From Longilinea sp035560795 (GTDB lineage Bacteria; Chloroflexota; Anaerolineae; Anaerolineales; Anaerolineaceae): a stretch of DNA of 64,000 nt. The stretch covers positions 1 through 64,000 of the forward strand of contig DATMYV010000005.1 of the NCBI GenBank assembly GCA_035560795.1. Direction: 5' to 3'. Of the stretch, positions 41,418 to 50,655 are shown one piece after another. Positions within the stretch are counted from its first letter, which is position 1. The number at the start of each line of letters is the position of its first letter. The translations under genes were made by a program, and so were the position numbers. The notes under the pieces are model-generated. The model was not told the origin of the DNA. It did not search any database and was given only the letters and a program-made list of their open reading frames with translations.

Positions 41418-44417
41418 ATGAGAATTGATCTCAAGGTTAATGGCGATCAAAAATCATGGGAATGCACCCCAGGCGATACGTTGTTAGCGTTATTAAGGCG
41501 CGAAGGTCTATTTGGTGCCAAATTTGGCGGGTGTGATAAAGCGGAATGTGGCGCATGCGCTGTATTGTTCGATGGCCGTCCAGTAAATTCGTGTGGAATG
41601 TTAGCTGCCCAGGCTGACGGACATCAGATCGAAACCATTGAAGGTTTGGGCGAGCATCCTGATCAAGGATGGAAAAAAACGGACGGGCTTCACCCCTTAC
41701 AGCAGGCTTTTGTGGAAACTGGTGCCATTCAGTGCGGTTATTGCACGCCTGCCATGATTCTTGCGGCCAAGTCATTGTTGGACAAAACGCTGCAACCGAG
41801 CGAAGATCAAGTCCGGGATGCCATTTCTGGCGTGCTGTGCCGTTGCACGGGATACGAAAAACCGGTACAGGCTATTTTGCGTGCCGCCGCTCAAATGCGC
41901 GGGGAGACAGTGACGCCCATTACTGAAATGCCGCAATCCATTTCACCGGATTGGCAAGTGGATCACCAACGTGGGGATGAAAATGGGACTGGCATATCTC
42001 CAGTTAGCCCTACAGTAAAAACGCGTATCATGCCAAGAATCTGGACGGTTCCACAAAGCCCTGTCCGATCGCGGGTTGGTAAAGCAGAAATCAAGGTGGA
42101 CGCAATCAAACTCGTCCAGGGAAAGCCAGCCTTTACTTCGGATCTTGAAAAACGCGGTCTCCTCATCGGAAAAATTTTACACAGTCCCATCGCTCATGGG
42201 CGGATCAAATCGATCGACACCAGCCGCGCAAAAGCGCTGCCGGGCGTTGCTGCCGTGCTGACCTGGAAAGATTTGCCGCGGGTGGTTTATTCGACTGCTG
42301 GCCAATCAGATCCAATTCCAGGTCCACTCGACGCATTCAGCCTGGATAACAAGGTTCGTTTTGTTGGTGACCGGATTGCTTTTGTGGCGGCTGAAACCGA
42401 GGAGATTGCTCAAAAAGCGCTTAATCTTATCGATGTGGAATTCGAAACGTTGCCATGTATTATCGACTCGCGCGAATCGATGAAGGCTGGAGCTGTTCAA
42501 ATCCATGATGAAGAAGAATTTGTGAATTTTGCCGATTCGAATCCGAAACGAAATCTTGCCGCTGAAATTCGAATTGACATAGGGGATGTTGGAAAAGGCT
42601 TCATGGAAGCCGACAAGGTTTATGAAACCGAATATGTTGTTCCTAAGGTTCAACAAGCCCATATCGAACCGCATGTCGTAATGACTTACTGGGACGAGGA
42701 TGACCGGTTGGTAATCCGTACCAGCACTCAGGTACCATTCCATGTGCGCCGGATTCTTGCTCCAGTGCTTGGGTTGCCGGTCAAACGAATCCGGGTGATC
42801 AAACCGCGGGTTGGAGGCGGATTTGGCGGCAAACAAGAGATATTAATCGAGGATGTGGCTGCCCATTTGACCATTGCCACAAAAAGACCAGTGATTGTTG
42901 AATATGATCGCGATGAAGAGTTTACGGCTTCGCGTTCACGACATCCCATGCGGGTACGAATGAAGACCGGAGTCAAACGCGATGGGACCATCACAGCCAA
43001 TGAGATGTATGCCTTAAGTGATACTGGCGCATATGGCTGCCACGCGCTCACTGTGGCTGGAAACACGGGTCATAAAGCCATGGGCTTGTATGTCGGCGAT
43101 GGAGAATACCGCAAACAGCCGAACATCCGGTTTTATGCAGATGTAGTTTACACAAATACCCCGCCAGCTGGCGCTTTCCGCGGATACGGAGTGCCTCAAG
43201 GTTACTGGCCATTAGATCGCCACATCGAGATGATTGCACGCGACCTCGGTATTGATCCGATCGAGTTCCGGCTTAAAAATGCCATCCGCGCCGGCGAAAT
43301 TCATCCTTTCAGCACAGCATGGAGTGAAGGGCGTGAGCCCCGGCCTGAGATTGTCCATACAGTGGGCTTGGAAGAATGTGTACGCCAGGGAAAGGCTGCC
43401 ATTGGTTGGGACCAGAAATTCGGAAACCCTGCCTGGCATACCGTCGACAATCGCCCGCATTTACGCCGTGGGATCGGTATAGCTACGGTAATGCAAGGAA
43501 CCGCCATTCCCTACCTGGATATGGGCGGCGCGAGCATTAAGATGAATGATGATGGGTCGTTTAATTTACTGGTTGGCGCGACCGATATCGGCACTGGTTC
43601 GGATACAGTTCTGGCTCAAATGGCGGCAGAGGTGTTGGGAGTCCCAATTGACGACATACTGGTATATTCTTCCGACACGGATTTTACGCCGTTCGACGTT
43701 GGCGCATATGCCTCGAGCACAACCTACATTTCTGGAACGGCAACGGTGCGGGCTGCCGAAATTGTCGCGGAACGAATCCGGTTGCGCGCTGCGCGGATGA
43801 TCAGTGAACAGGGTGGCGGGTCTGTCGAAGCGGACGAAATCCTTCTTGAGGAACGCCGTGCCATTGCGCCGGACGGTCGATCGGTAACGCTTTCGGATGT
43901 CGGTCACGATTCGCTACATAAGACTGACCAGGAGCAAATCATGGGTGTAGCCTCATATGTTTCACCCTCATCACCTCCGCCATTTGCCGCTCAATTTGCC
44001 GAAGTGACCGTTGACACCCAAACAGGCGCTGTTACCGTGGATAAGCTGGTTATGGCGGTTGATTCAGGCGTAATTGTCAACCCCATCACCGCATCCGGCC
44101 AGATTGAAGGTGGAATGGCTCAAGCCCTGGGGTATGCAGTGTGTGAAGAAATGCTGTATGATGAGCTAGGCATGGCACGGGAACGGGATCTGGTCGATTA
44201 TCATATCTTCCGCGCCGACGAAATGCCGAAACTCGAGACGATATTCGTTCAAACCTATGAGCCATCACACCCCTTTGGTGTCAAAGCTGTCGCCGAGATT
44301 CCCATGGACGGCGTTGCGCCTGCGGTCGGAAATGCCATTCTGGATGCATGCGGAGCTAATTTGACGGCCAATCCTGCAACACCGGAACGTATTTGGCGTG
44401 CTCTTCATGAAGGGTAG
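41418..44417 (+). CDS. Molybdenum hydroxylase: fused 2Fe-2S and molybdopterin-binding subunit
   Basis: A 999-residue fusion. Residues 1-160 are the two 2Fe-2S domains, with CDKAECGACAVLFDG...C (plant-type cluster) and QCGYCTP...CRCTGY (second cluster). After a linker (about 160-215), residues 220-999 are the molybdopterin domain: VGGGFGGKQE, PPAGAFRGYGVPQG, and the C-terminal FGVKAVAEIPMDG with the catalytic Glu. The motif VAYRCSFR of CO dehydrogenase is absent, so this is a xanthine-dehydrogenase-like hydroxylase of unknown substrate. It pairs with the FAD subunit 29 bp upstream. Confidence 0.92.
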   Translation: MRIDLKVNGDQKSWECTPGDTLLALLRREGLFGAKFGGCDKAECGACAVLFDGRPVNSCGMLAAQADGHQIETIEGLGEHPDQGWKKTDGLHPLQQAFVETGAIQCGYCTPAMILAAKSLLDKTLQPSEDQVRDAISGVLCRCTGYEKPVQAILRAAAQMRGETVTPITEMPQSISPDWQVDHQRGDENGTGISPVSPTVKTRIMPRIWTVPQSPVRSRVGKAEIKVDAIKLVQGKPAFTSDLEKRGLLIGKILHSPIAHGRIKSIDTSRAKALPGVAAVLTWKDLPRVVYSTAGQSDPIPGPLDAFSLDNKVRFVGDRIAFVAAETEEIAQKALNLIDVEFETLPCIIDSRESMKAGAVQIHDEEEFVNFADSNPKRNLAAEIRIDIGDVGKGFMEADKVYETEYVVPKVQQAHIEPHVVMTYWDEDDRLVIRTSTQVPFHVRRILAPVLGLPVKRIRVIKPRVGGGFGGKQEILIEDVAAHLTIATKRPVIVEYDRDEEFTASRSRHPMRVRMKTGVKRDGTITANEMYALSDTGAYGCHALTVAGNTGHKAMGLYVGDGEYRKQPNIRFYADVVYTNTPPAGAFRGYGVPQGYWPLDRHIEMIARDLGIDPIEFRLKNAIRAGEIHPFSTAWSEGREPRPEIVHTVGLEECVRQGKAAIGWDQKFGNPAWHTVDNRPHLRRGIGIATVMQGTAIPYLDMGGASIKMNDDGSFNLLVGATDIGTGSDTVLAQMAAEVLGVPIDDILVYSSDTDFTPFDVGAYASSTTYISGTATVRAAEIVAERIRLRAARMISEQGGGSVEADEILLEERRAIAPDGRSVTLSDVGHDSLHKTDQEQIMGVASYVSPSSPPPFAAQFAEVTVDTQTGAVTVDKLVMAVDSGVIVNPITASGQIEGGMAQALGYAVCEEMLYDELGMARERDLVDYHIFRADEMPKLETIFVQTYEPSHPFGVKAVAEIPMDGVAPAVGNAILDACGANLTANPATPERIWRALHEG

Positions 44418-44447
44418 ACGTCGCCAGACTGATCAGGAAGGACCTGG

Positions 44448-45794
44448 ATGCAAGCACCGATTTATGTCATAGGCCATGTCAACCCGGATACGGATTCAAT
44501 TGCAGCTGCAACTGGATACGCATGGCTCTTACGTGAGCGGGATGGAATGGATACGGTTGCAGCCAGGGCGGGTGCTGTCAACGCCCAGACTTCATGGGTT
44601 TTGAAAAAACTGGGAATGGATGCGCCAACCCTGCTTAATGATGTCTCGCCGCGCTTCGAATCGGTCATGCGGCGGCTTGATACAACGCTGCCAGACAAAC
44701 CGTTGCGAGAGGCATGGTCTGTTGCATCCAGAACTGGTGGAATAGCGCCATTGGTAAACGCGGACGGCACACCTTATGGATTGGTAAATGGGCGAAGTCT
44801 GTTTGAGTTTCTTTTTCAACAGGTTGGGACTCATCTAAAGCTGCAGGAAGCGCGCATCAGTGAAATCCTTGACTATCCCAGCCACCGTGCAGCGGATACT
44901 TCTGTCGCTAAATTTCAGGCGAATACCCGCATCCGCGATGTTATTAACCGGATACTTCGGGAAGAGGGCGATGAGTTTATCGTCACTGATGAAAGCGGCC
45001 TCTATGTAGGCATTTGCCGGCAGCGCGATCTGCTGAATCCACCAAGATTGAAGGTGGTTCTGGTCGATCATAATGAACTTTCTCAGGCGGTTGGGTCGCT
45101 GGACGAGGCTGAATTAATTGAGATACTCGATCACCATCGCCTGGGAAATCCATCGACAAGGACGCCAATTCGCTTTACCGTCGATATAGTGGGAAGCACA
45201 AGCACACTAATTTCTGAGAGAATTGAGGAGGCCGGCTTGTCAGCACCTCCATCCCTGGCAGGATTGATGTTGGCTGGTTTGCTTTCGGATACTCTCATCC
45301 TTACTTCGCCCACCACGACAGAACGCGATCAAAGGGCAGCTGAGCGGTTATCCCGTTGGGCTTTTGTTGGCGGCGGGGCACTTGCCAATGAAACAATCCG
45401 TTCCTATGGCGAAAAAATTCTGGCTGCCGGTGCAGGGTTAGGAGCGCGTGCACCCCGTGATATCGTCTCAAGCGATATGAAAATCTATCACAGCGGCGGC
45501 TTTCAATTTGCCGTTGCCCAGGCTGAGGTAAGCGATTTGTACGAGGTAAATGAGCACCTCGATTCGCTTACGATCGCATTAGAGGAACTTCGCGAACAAA
45601 AAGGCCTGGATTTTGCCATGTTGATGGTGACGGATGTGGTTCGGGGAACCAGCCGCCTAATTTTTGCCAAACAGCCACCTGCACTTGAGGATTTGCCTTA
45701 TCCGCCGCAAACGGATGGGACACGCCTGGCTGAAGGAGTTGTGAGTCGCAAGAAGCAGCTACTGCCGGTAGTTCTGGGGTTATTGGAACGATGA
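44448..45794 (+). CDS. CBS-domain DHH-family inorganic pyrophosphatase
   Basis: A 448-residue family II pyrophosphatase with inserted CBS domains. The N-terminal VIGHVNPDTDSIAAA (about 7-21), VDHNE (about 208-212) and ILDHHRLG (about 227-234) are the DHH metal ligands; LLSDTLILTSPTTTERD continues the pattern, and a C-terminal DHHA2-type domain follows. The insert (about 70-190) carries two CBS-like segments that bind adenine nucleotides in related enzymes. It hydrolyses PPi. CofC and MocA in the same cluster both release PPi, which may explain its presence. It overlaps xdhC by 4 bp. Confidence 0.88.
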   Translation: MQAPIYVIGHVNPDTDSIAAATGYAWLLRERDGMDTVAARAGAVNAQTSWVLKKLGMDAPTLLNDVSPRFESVMRRLDTTLPDKPLREAWSVASRTGGIAPLVNADGTPYGLVNGRSLFEFLFQQVGTHLKLQEARISEILDYPSHRAADTSVAKFQANTRIRDVINRILREEGDEFIVTDESGLYVGICRQRDLLNPPRLKVVLVDHNELSQAVGSLDEAELIEILDHHRLGNPSTRTPIRFTVDIVGSTSTLISERIEEAGLSAPPSLAGLMLAGLLSDTLILTSPTTTERDQRAAERLSRWAFVGGGALANETIRSYGEKILAAGAGLGARAPRDIVSSDMKIYHSGGFQFAVAQAEVSDLYEVNEHLDSLTIALEELREQKGLDFAMLMVTDVVRGTSRLIFAKQPPALEDLPYPPQTDGTRLAEGVVSRKKQLLPVVLGLLER

Positions 45795-46588
45795 GCGCTT
45801 CAATTTGGAACGTCCTGGCTGAACTTGAACAAAAAAACCGAGCTGGTGCATTATGTGTCATCGTAGATAGCAGCGGTTCAACCCCGCGTCATGAAGGCAG
45901 TAAAATGGTTGTTTTCCCGGATGGTTCTTTTGTGGGCACGGTTGGCGGCGGCGAAATTGAAAACCGGACCATCCATGAGGCCCTTTTGGCACTTGAAGAT
46001 GGCAAAGCGCGAAAAAACGTTTACTCAATGGTTGATCCCAGCCGTGGCGATCCAGGGGTATGTGGTGGAAGTATGGAAATATACATCGAGCCAATCCTGC
46101 CAAAAGCGACCTTGATCGTAATAGGCGGCGGTCATGTTGGAAAGGCTGTCGCTCATCTTGCAAAATGGCTTGGTTATTGGGTGGCAGTCTGTGATGATCG
46201 CCCGGAATTTGTTTCTGAGGAGACAATTCCAAACGCTGATTTACTGTTACAGATCCCGATGGGCGAGTTGCCTGATCATGTGGAAATCAATGCTTATACC
46301 AATATAGTCTTGACCACCCGTGGTGCCAATGTGGATATTGCAGGCTTGCCTGAATTGCTTAAGAAGTGTTCGACAGCCTATTTGGGCATCATCGGATCCA
46401 AGCGGCGGTGGGCTGTCACGCGTAAAGGATTGATCGAAGCTGGAGTTTCCGAGGACGTCATATCAAAAATTCACTCGCCGATCGGACTCGAGCTTCAAGC
46501 CGAGACCCCAGAAGAAATTGCGGTAAGTATCATGGCTGAAATTCTAATGCTGCGCCGTAAGGCCAGCGGGAAAAGTATGAAGGAGTAA
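45791..46588 (+). CDS. XdhC family molybdenum hydroxylase maturation factor
   Basis: A 265-residue protein. The N-terminal XdhC/CoxI part has CVIVDSSGSTPRHEGSKMVVFPDG (part of about 22-45) and GTVGGGEIEN, then DPGVCGGSMEIYIEPI. The C-terminal Rossmann-like part begins LIVIGGGHVGKAVAHLAKWLG and ends GIIGSKRRW and SPIGLELQAETPEEIAVSIMAEI. XdhC proteins bind molybdenum cofactor and help insert the sulfurated form into the apoenzyme. It starts within the pyrophosphatase stop (4 bp overlap) and precedes the second hydroxylase module. Confidence 0.94.
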   Translation: MSASIWNVLAELEQKNRAGALCVIVDSSGSTPRHEGSKMVVFPDGSFVGTVGGGEIENRTIHEALLALEDGKARKNVYSMVDPSRGDPGVCGGSMEIYIEPILPKATLIVIGGGHVGKAVAHLAKWLGYWVAVCDDRPEFVSEETIPNADLLLQIPMGELPDHVEINAYTNIVLTTRGANVDIAGLPELLKKCSTAYLGIIGSKRRWAVTRKGLIEAGVSEDVISKIHSPIGLELQAETPEEIAVSIMAEILMLRRKASGKSMKE

Positions 46589-46595
46589 CAGCGGA

Positions 46596-48005
46596 ATGTG
46601 GAGCCAATATATTAATGCTGCTTCCGTAAGCGAAGTGGTAGATGCCCTAAACGAGAATATGGAAAAAGCCAGAATTGTTGCTGGCGCTACGGATTTACTA
46701 TTAGAAATGGAACGGGGAGTTCGCAAAGGAATTGAAACGATTATTGATATTTCGCGGATACCCGGATTGGACCAAATCACTTTTGATGCGGATGGATGGA
46801 TTCATCTCGGACCAAATGTAACCCACAATCACTGTGTGGCTTCAAAATTATTGCGTGAATATGCCTTCCCATTGGTTCGAGCCGCCTGGGAAGTTGGCTC
46901 TCCACAAATTAGAAATCGCGGCACCATTGCAGGGAATTTAATCACCGCTTCTCCCGCAAATGATACGATTTCACCACTGATTGCTTTGGGTGCAAAGGTT
47001 ACCCTGGCGTCAAGTTCCGGATTGCGTGAAGTGCAATTATCCGATTTTTATTCCGGCGTGCGCAAAACCGTAATGAAACCAAATGAAATGCTGGTTGACA
47101 TCAGCTTTCCAGCCATGACAAAAAATCAAAAAGGGACATTTATTAAATTCTCGCTTCGCCGCGCTCAGGCAATTTCATTGTTGAATATTGCAGTGATCTT
47201 GACCTTTCAAGGTAAATCAATCGAGAAAGCGTCTATTACTTTGGGCGCCGTTGCGCCGACGATCATACATGCGGTCGATGCTGAAAAATTCCTAACCGGA
47301 AAAGTGTTGGACGCGGCTATTATTCAACAGGCAGCAGATTTGGCCATGCAAGCTGCGCAACCGATCTCAGACGTTCGCAGTTCAAATAGCTATCGCCGAA
47401 ATATGGTGCGGGTGACGACCCGCAGGGCGTTGCAAATGATTGCTGATGGAACTGAAACTGAAGGAATTCCGGAATTTCCAATTTTGCTCTGGGGTCAGGA
47501 CGAATTCCCCCAAGGCAGGCTGCCGGTGACCACTCGAATAGCCGATAAATCTCCAATTCACACTCGAATAAATGGCAAGGATTTCACGTTTGTTACGGGT
47601 CAGGAAAAGACATTGCTCCGGCTGCTGCGGGAAGAGGCGAACTTGATCGGGACAAAAGAGGGCTGCGCCGAGGGTGAGTGTGGAGCATGCACAGTCTACC
47701 TGGATGGGGTGGCGGTGATGGCATGCATGGTCCCTGCGCCCCGCGCCAACGGAGCAAATATCATAACGATTGAGGGTATTGGTCAAAACGGAGGCCTTCA
47801 TCCAGTTCAGCAGGCGTTTATTGATGCTGGCGCGGTGCAGTGCGGCTATTGCACACCCGGTTTTGTTATGTCGGCGGTAAAACTGTTAGAGGAAAGAAAA
47901 CAACCAACGACGGATGAAATTCGTCAGGCAATTACTGGTAATCTTTGCCGTTGCACAGGGTATTATAAGATTGTTGAAGCCATTGAAAAAGCTGCCGAAA
48001 AGTAA
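46596..48005 (+). CDS. Molybdenum hydroxylase: fused FAD-binding and 2Fe-2S subunit
   Basis: A 469-residue fusion. Residues 1-290 are the FAD domain, with IVAGATDLLLEM (about 27-38) and PQIRNRGTIAGNLITASPANDTISPLIALGA in canonical form. Residues about 310-465 are the 2Fe-2S pair: GCAEGECGACTVYLDG...C and QCGYCTP...CRCTGY. This is the reverse fusion arrangement to the first module at 40642-44417. The partner molybdopterin subunit is encoded at 48427-50646, after a small membrane protein gene. It begins 7 bp after xdhC. Confidence 0.93.
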   Translation: MWSQYINAASVSEVVDALNENMEKARIVAGATDLLLEMERGVRKGIETIIDISRIPGLDQITFDADGWIHLGPNVTHNHCVASKLLREYAFPLVRAAWEVGSPQIRNRGTIAGNLITASPANDTISPLIALGAKVTLASSSGLREVQLSDFYSGVRKTVMKPNEMLVDISFPAMTKNQKGTFIKFSLRRAQAISLLNIAVILTFQGKSIEKASITLGAVAPTIIHAVDAEKFLTGKVLDAAIIQQAADLAMQAAQPISDVRSSNSYRRNMVRVTTRRALQMIADGTETEGIPEFPILLWGQDEFPQGRLPVTTRIADKSPIHTRINGKDFTFVTGQEKTLLRLLREEANLIGTKEGCAEGECGACTVYLDGVAVMACMVPAPRANGANIITIEGIGQNGGLHPVQQAFIDAGAVQCGYCTPGFVMSAVKLLEERKQPTTDEIRQAITGNLCRCTGYYKIVEAIEKAAEK

Positions 48006-48019
48006 AAAGAGGGAATCCT

Positions 48020-48391
48020 ATGGGAAAATATTCGAGTCGAATGACCCAGGAATCGCTGAGCAACCGAGATCAACAACTTCATCCGGTCTGGCGGGGGGTG
48101 GGGTTTGCATTCATGATCCTAATTCCGACCATTGCAATCTTTGGCTCAATTGTTCTTGTTGATGCCAATTCAAAAAATGGTTGGGTTGCCATCCCGCCCG
48201 AGGTGATCAATCATGGTTTCGGCGGACCCTTGCTTTACGTTCAGATCATTGTCGGTGTTGTAATTATGTTGATCATGTCGGTTCTTTTTCAATTGATCAC
48301 TTTTGTTTTGTACCGGGCATTTGGTCCATCCCGCTATGGTCCTCTGGATGTCCCACCGGTTACTTATAATGGTCCCAAAAAGAGCCGCTAA
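48020..48391 (+). CDS. Small two-TM protein between hydroxylase subunits
   Basis: A 123-residue protein I do not recognise. A short polar N-terminus is followed by a membrane helix (about 28-47), an extracytoplasmic loop with NGWVAIPPEVINHGFGGPLLYVQ, a second helix (about 75-98) and a basic, Pro-rich tail FGPSRYGPLDVPPVTYNGPKKSR, presumably cytoplasmic. AGAGGGAATCCT lies right before the ATG. It is inserted between the FAD-FeS and Mo subunit genes of the second module, so it might tether that enzyme or its electron acceptor to the membrane; this is inference from position only. Confidence 0.75.
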   Translation: MGKYSSRMTQESLSNRDQQLHPVWRGVGFAFMILIPTIAIFGSIVLVDANSKNGWVAIPPEVINHGFGGPLLYVQIIVGVVIMLIMSVLFQLITFVLYRAFGPSRYGPLDVPPVTYNGPKKSR

Positions 48392-48426
48392 GGATTATCG
48401 GTCGACGATGTAATGGAGGAGGAGGA

Positions 48427-50646
48427 ATGACAGTTACCGTTGGACAATCCGTCCACCGAATAGATTCAATTTCCAAGGTAAAAGGGGAGGCCTTTTATCC
48501 TGGCGATATTCAAATGCCAAATATGGCATATATGAAAGTCTTATTTGCCAACCGGCCGCATGCAATTATCCGGAAAATTGACACAGCTCAGGCAGAAAAA
48601 TACCCTGGCGTTTTGGCTGTCTTTACTGCAAAAGACGTCCCCAATAATGAATATGGACTGGGTACTCCGGATCAACCTGTTTTATGCGGTCCAGGATCAT
48701 TGAAGCCATTTGCAGACCGAGTGCGCTTCATCGGTGACCAGGTGGCGTTGGTTGTCGCTGAGACGGAGGCGATTGCTGCCAAGGCGATTCAATTGATTTC
48801 TGTCGATTATGAGGATCTACCGGTTGTTACGGATCCGCGGAAAGCGATGAAGGAAGATTCTCCGTTATTGTTCCCGGACCGTGACTCAAATATATTCTGC
48901 CATTATCGCATACGAAAAGGAAATCTTGTTTCCGGTTTTGAGAAAGCTGATGTCATTGTCGAGGGTTATTATCAGACCCCGGCACAGGAACATGCCTTTT
49001 TACAACCCGAAGCAGGCGTGAGTTATCTGGATGAAGAGGAACGAATCACTGTTGTGGTTGGCGGCCAATGGGCTCATGAAGATCAGGAGCAAATTGCACA
49101 CGCGTTGAATTTGCCGTTGGAAAAAATCCGTGTAATTTATCCTGCGATCGGTGGTGCATTCGGCGGACGGGAAGATATGTCGGTGCAGATTATCCTTGGT
49201 CTGGCCACTTTGAGACTCTCTGAACAAGGGATTCGACGGCCTATTAAAATTATTTGGAGCCGGGAAGAATCAATGATTGGGCACCACAAACGCCATCCTT
49301 ACTTTATCAAGACGCGTTGGGGAGCAACACGGGACGGGAAAGTCACCGCTGCAGATGTCGAAATCATTGCTGACGGCGGCGCATATATTTATACATCGCC
49401 AAAAGTTCTGGGAAATGCTACCTTAATGTGCACCGGACCATATGAAATTCCCAATGTCAATGTAGATTCCTACGCTGTTTACACAAACAATATTCCAAAC
49501 GGCGCTTTTCGCGGTTTTGGGGGACCGCAAGGTTCGTTTGCTGCAGAAACACAGATGAATAAACTGGCCGAAGCCCTTGGCATGGATCCGGTCGAAATTC
49601 GCATGAGAAATTTACTGCTGCAAGGGTCGTTGCTCTCAGTTGGTACACCGTTGCCGGCGGGTGTTTCGATTGATAGGGTAGTGGCAACCTGTGCGATGAA
49701 AGCAGGTTGGAAAAATGGCGAATCTGGTTGGAGGAAACCAGAAAATAAAAATCAACCTGAATCAACCATTCGACGTGGTTTAGGTTTCTCCTGTTCGTTC
49801 AAGAATGTCGGTTTTTCATTCGGCGCACCAGAAAATTGCTGGGCGACGGTCGAGCTTCGCGGCAAGGAGCAGATTGAAACAGCAATTCTGTACCATGCCG
49901 GCGCGGAAGTCGGACAAGGGTCGCATACCGCCTTTATGCAGATGGCTGCTGAAGCTTTGAATATTCCGTTTGAAAAGATACAGTTGGTTGCATCTGATAC
50001 AGCCCGAACACCAAATTCGGGAAGTGTATCTGCCTCCCGCATGACATTCATGGCCGGAAATTCAATTCGAGGCGCGGCAAAACTGGCCCAGGAGAAATGG
50101 AATAATGAAGAACGACCGGCAGTCGCTACCTATCAGTATCGTCCGCCAAAAACCTCTGCGTTCGATCCTGAAACAGGCAAATGCGAGCCGAATTTTTCTT
50201 ATGGCTATGTGGCTGAAGCGGTTGAAGTGGAAGTGGATATTGAGACCGGCCAGGTAAAAATCACCAACATCGTTTGCGCTGATGATGTGGGCAAGGCGGT
50301 GAATCCGCAACAGGTTCAAGGACAAATAGAAGGTGCAGTTGTTCAGGCAGCAGGATATGCATTATTGGAGAATTTTATTCAACAGGACGGATTAACGTTG
50401 ACAAAAACGCTATCAACGTATTTGATCCCGACTGTTCTGGATATTCCTGACAAGGTCCAATCGATTATTCTGGAATACCCGGATCCAATCGGCCCGTTTG
50501 GCGCTCGAGGAATGGGGGAAATGCCTTATTTGCCTCTGGTACCAGCTGTAATTGATGCTGTTCATGATGCGACGGGTCATTGGTTTGATCAGTTTCCCCT
50601 TATTCCTGAAAGAGTACTCAGTGGATTGGAAAAATCCATCGATTGA
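48427..50646 (+). CDS. Molybdenum hydroxylase: molybdopterin-binding subunit
   Basis: A 739-residue molybdopterin subunit without an Fe-S domain. Motifs are KGEAFYPGDIQMPNM (substrate-channel entry), AIGGAFGGRED, NGAFRGFGGPQGSFAAE and the C-terminal FGARGMGEMPYLP holding the catalytic Glu in canonical G-x-G-E form. It lacks the AYRCSFR loop of CO dehydrogenase, so it is a xanthine-dehydrogenase-like hydroxylase. The gene has a strong ribosome site (GGAGGAGGA) and forms the second module with the FAD-FeS fusion at 46596-48005. Confidence 0.93.
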   Translation: MTVTVGQSVHRIDSISKVKGEAFYPGDIQMPNMAYMKVLFANRPHAIIRKIDTAQAEKYPGVLAVFTAKDVPNNEYGLGTPDQPVLCGPGSLKPFADRVRFIGDQVALVVAETEAIAAKAIQLISVDYEDLPVVTDPRKAMKEDSPLLFPDRDSNIFCHYRIRKGNLVSGFEKADVIVEGYYQTPAQEHAFLQPEAGVSYLDEEERITVVVGGQWAHEDQEQIAHALNLPLEKIRVIYPAIGGAFGGREDMSVQIILGLATLRLSEQGIRRPIKIIWSREESMIGHHKRHPYFIKTRWGATRDGKVTAADVEIIADGGAYIYTSPKVLGNATLMCTGPYEIPNVNVDSYAVYTNNIPNGAFRGFGGPQGSFAAETQMNKLAEALGMDPVEIRMRNLLLQGSLLSVGTPLPAGVSIDRVVATCAMKAGWKNGESGWRKPENKNQPESTIRRGLGFSCSFKNVGFSFGAPENCWATVELRGKEQIETAILYHAGAEVGQGSHTAFMQMAAEALNIPFEKIQLVASDTARTPNSGSVSASRMTFMAGNSIRGAAKLAQEKWNNEERPAVATYQYRPPKTSAFDPETGKCEPNFSYGYVAEAVEVEVDIETGQVKITNIVCADDVGKAVNPQQVQGQIEGAVVQAAGYALLENFIQQDGLTLTKTLSTYLIPTVLDIPDKVQSIILEYPDPIGPFGARGMGEMPYLPLVPAVIDAVHDATGHWFDQFPLIPERVLSGLEKSID

Positions 50647-50655
50647 GCGGTTGCC

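Noticed and set aside
42306..42836. 176-codon reading frame on the minus strand
   Set aside because: It is antisense to a well-supported molybdopterin subunit, has no family features, and reflects codon bias of that gene.
45858..46232. 124-codon minus-strand frame antisense to xdhC
   Set aside because: Composition is Pro/His/Gln-rich with no ribosome site, typical of an antisense shadow.
40642..50646. Aerobic CO dehydrogenase (coxMSL)
   Set aside because: The subunit types fit, but neither Mo subunit has the AYRCSFR active-site loop; both have GAFRG-YG/FG as in xanthine-dehydrogenase-like hydroxylases.
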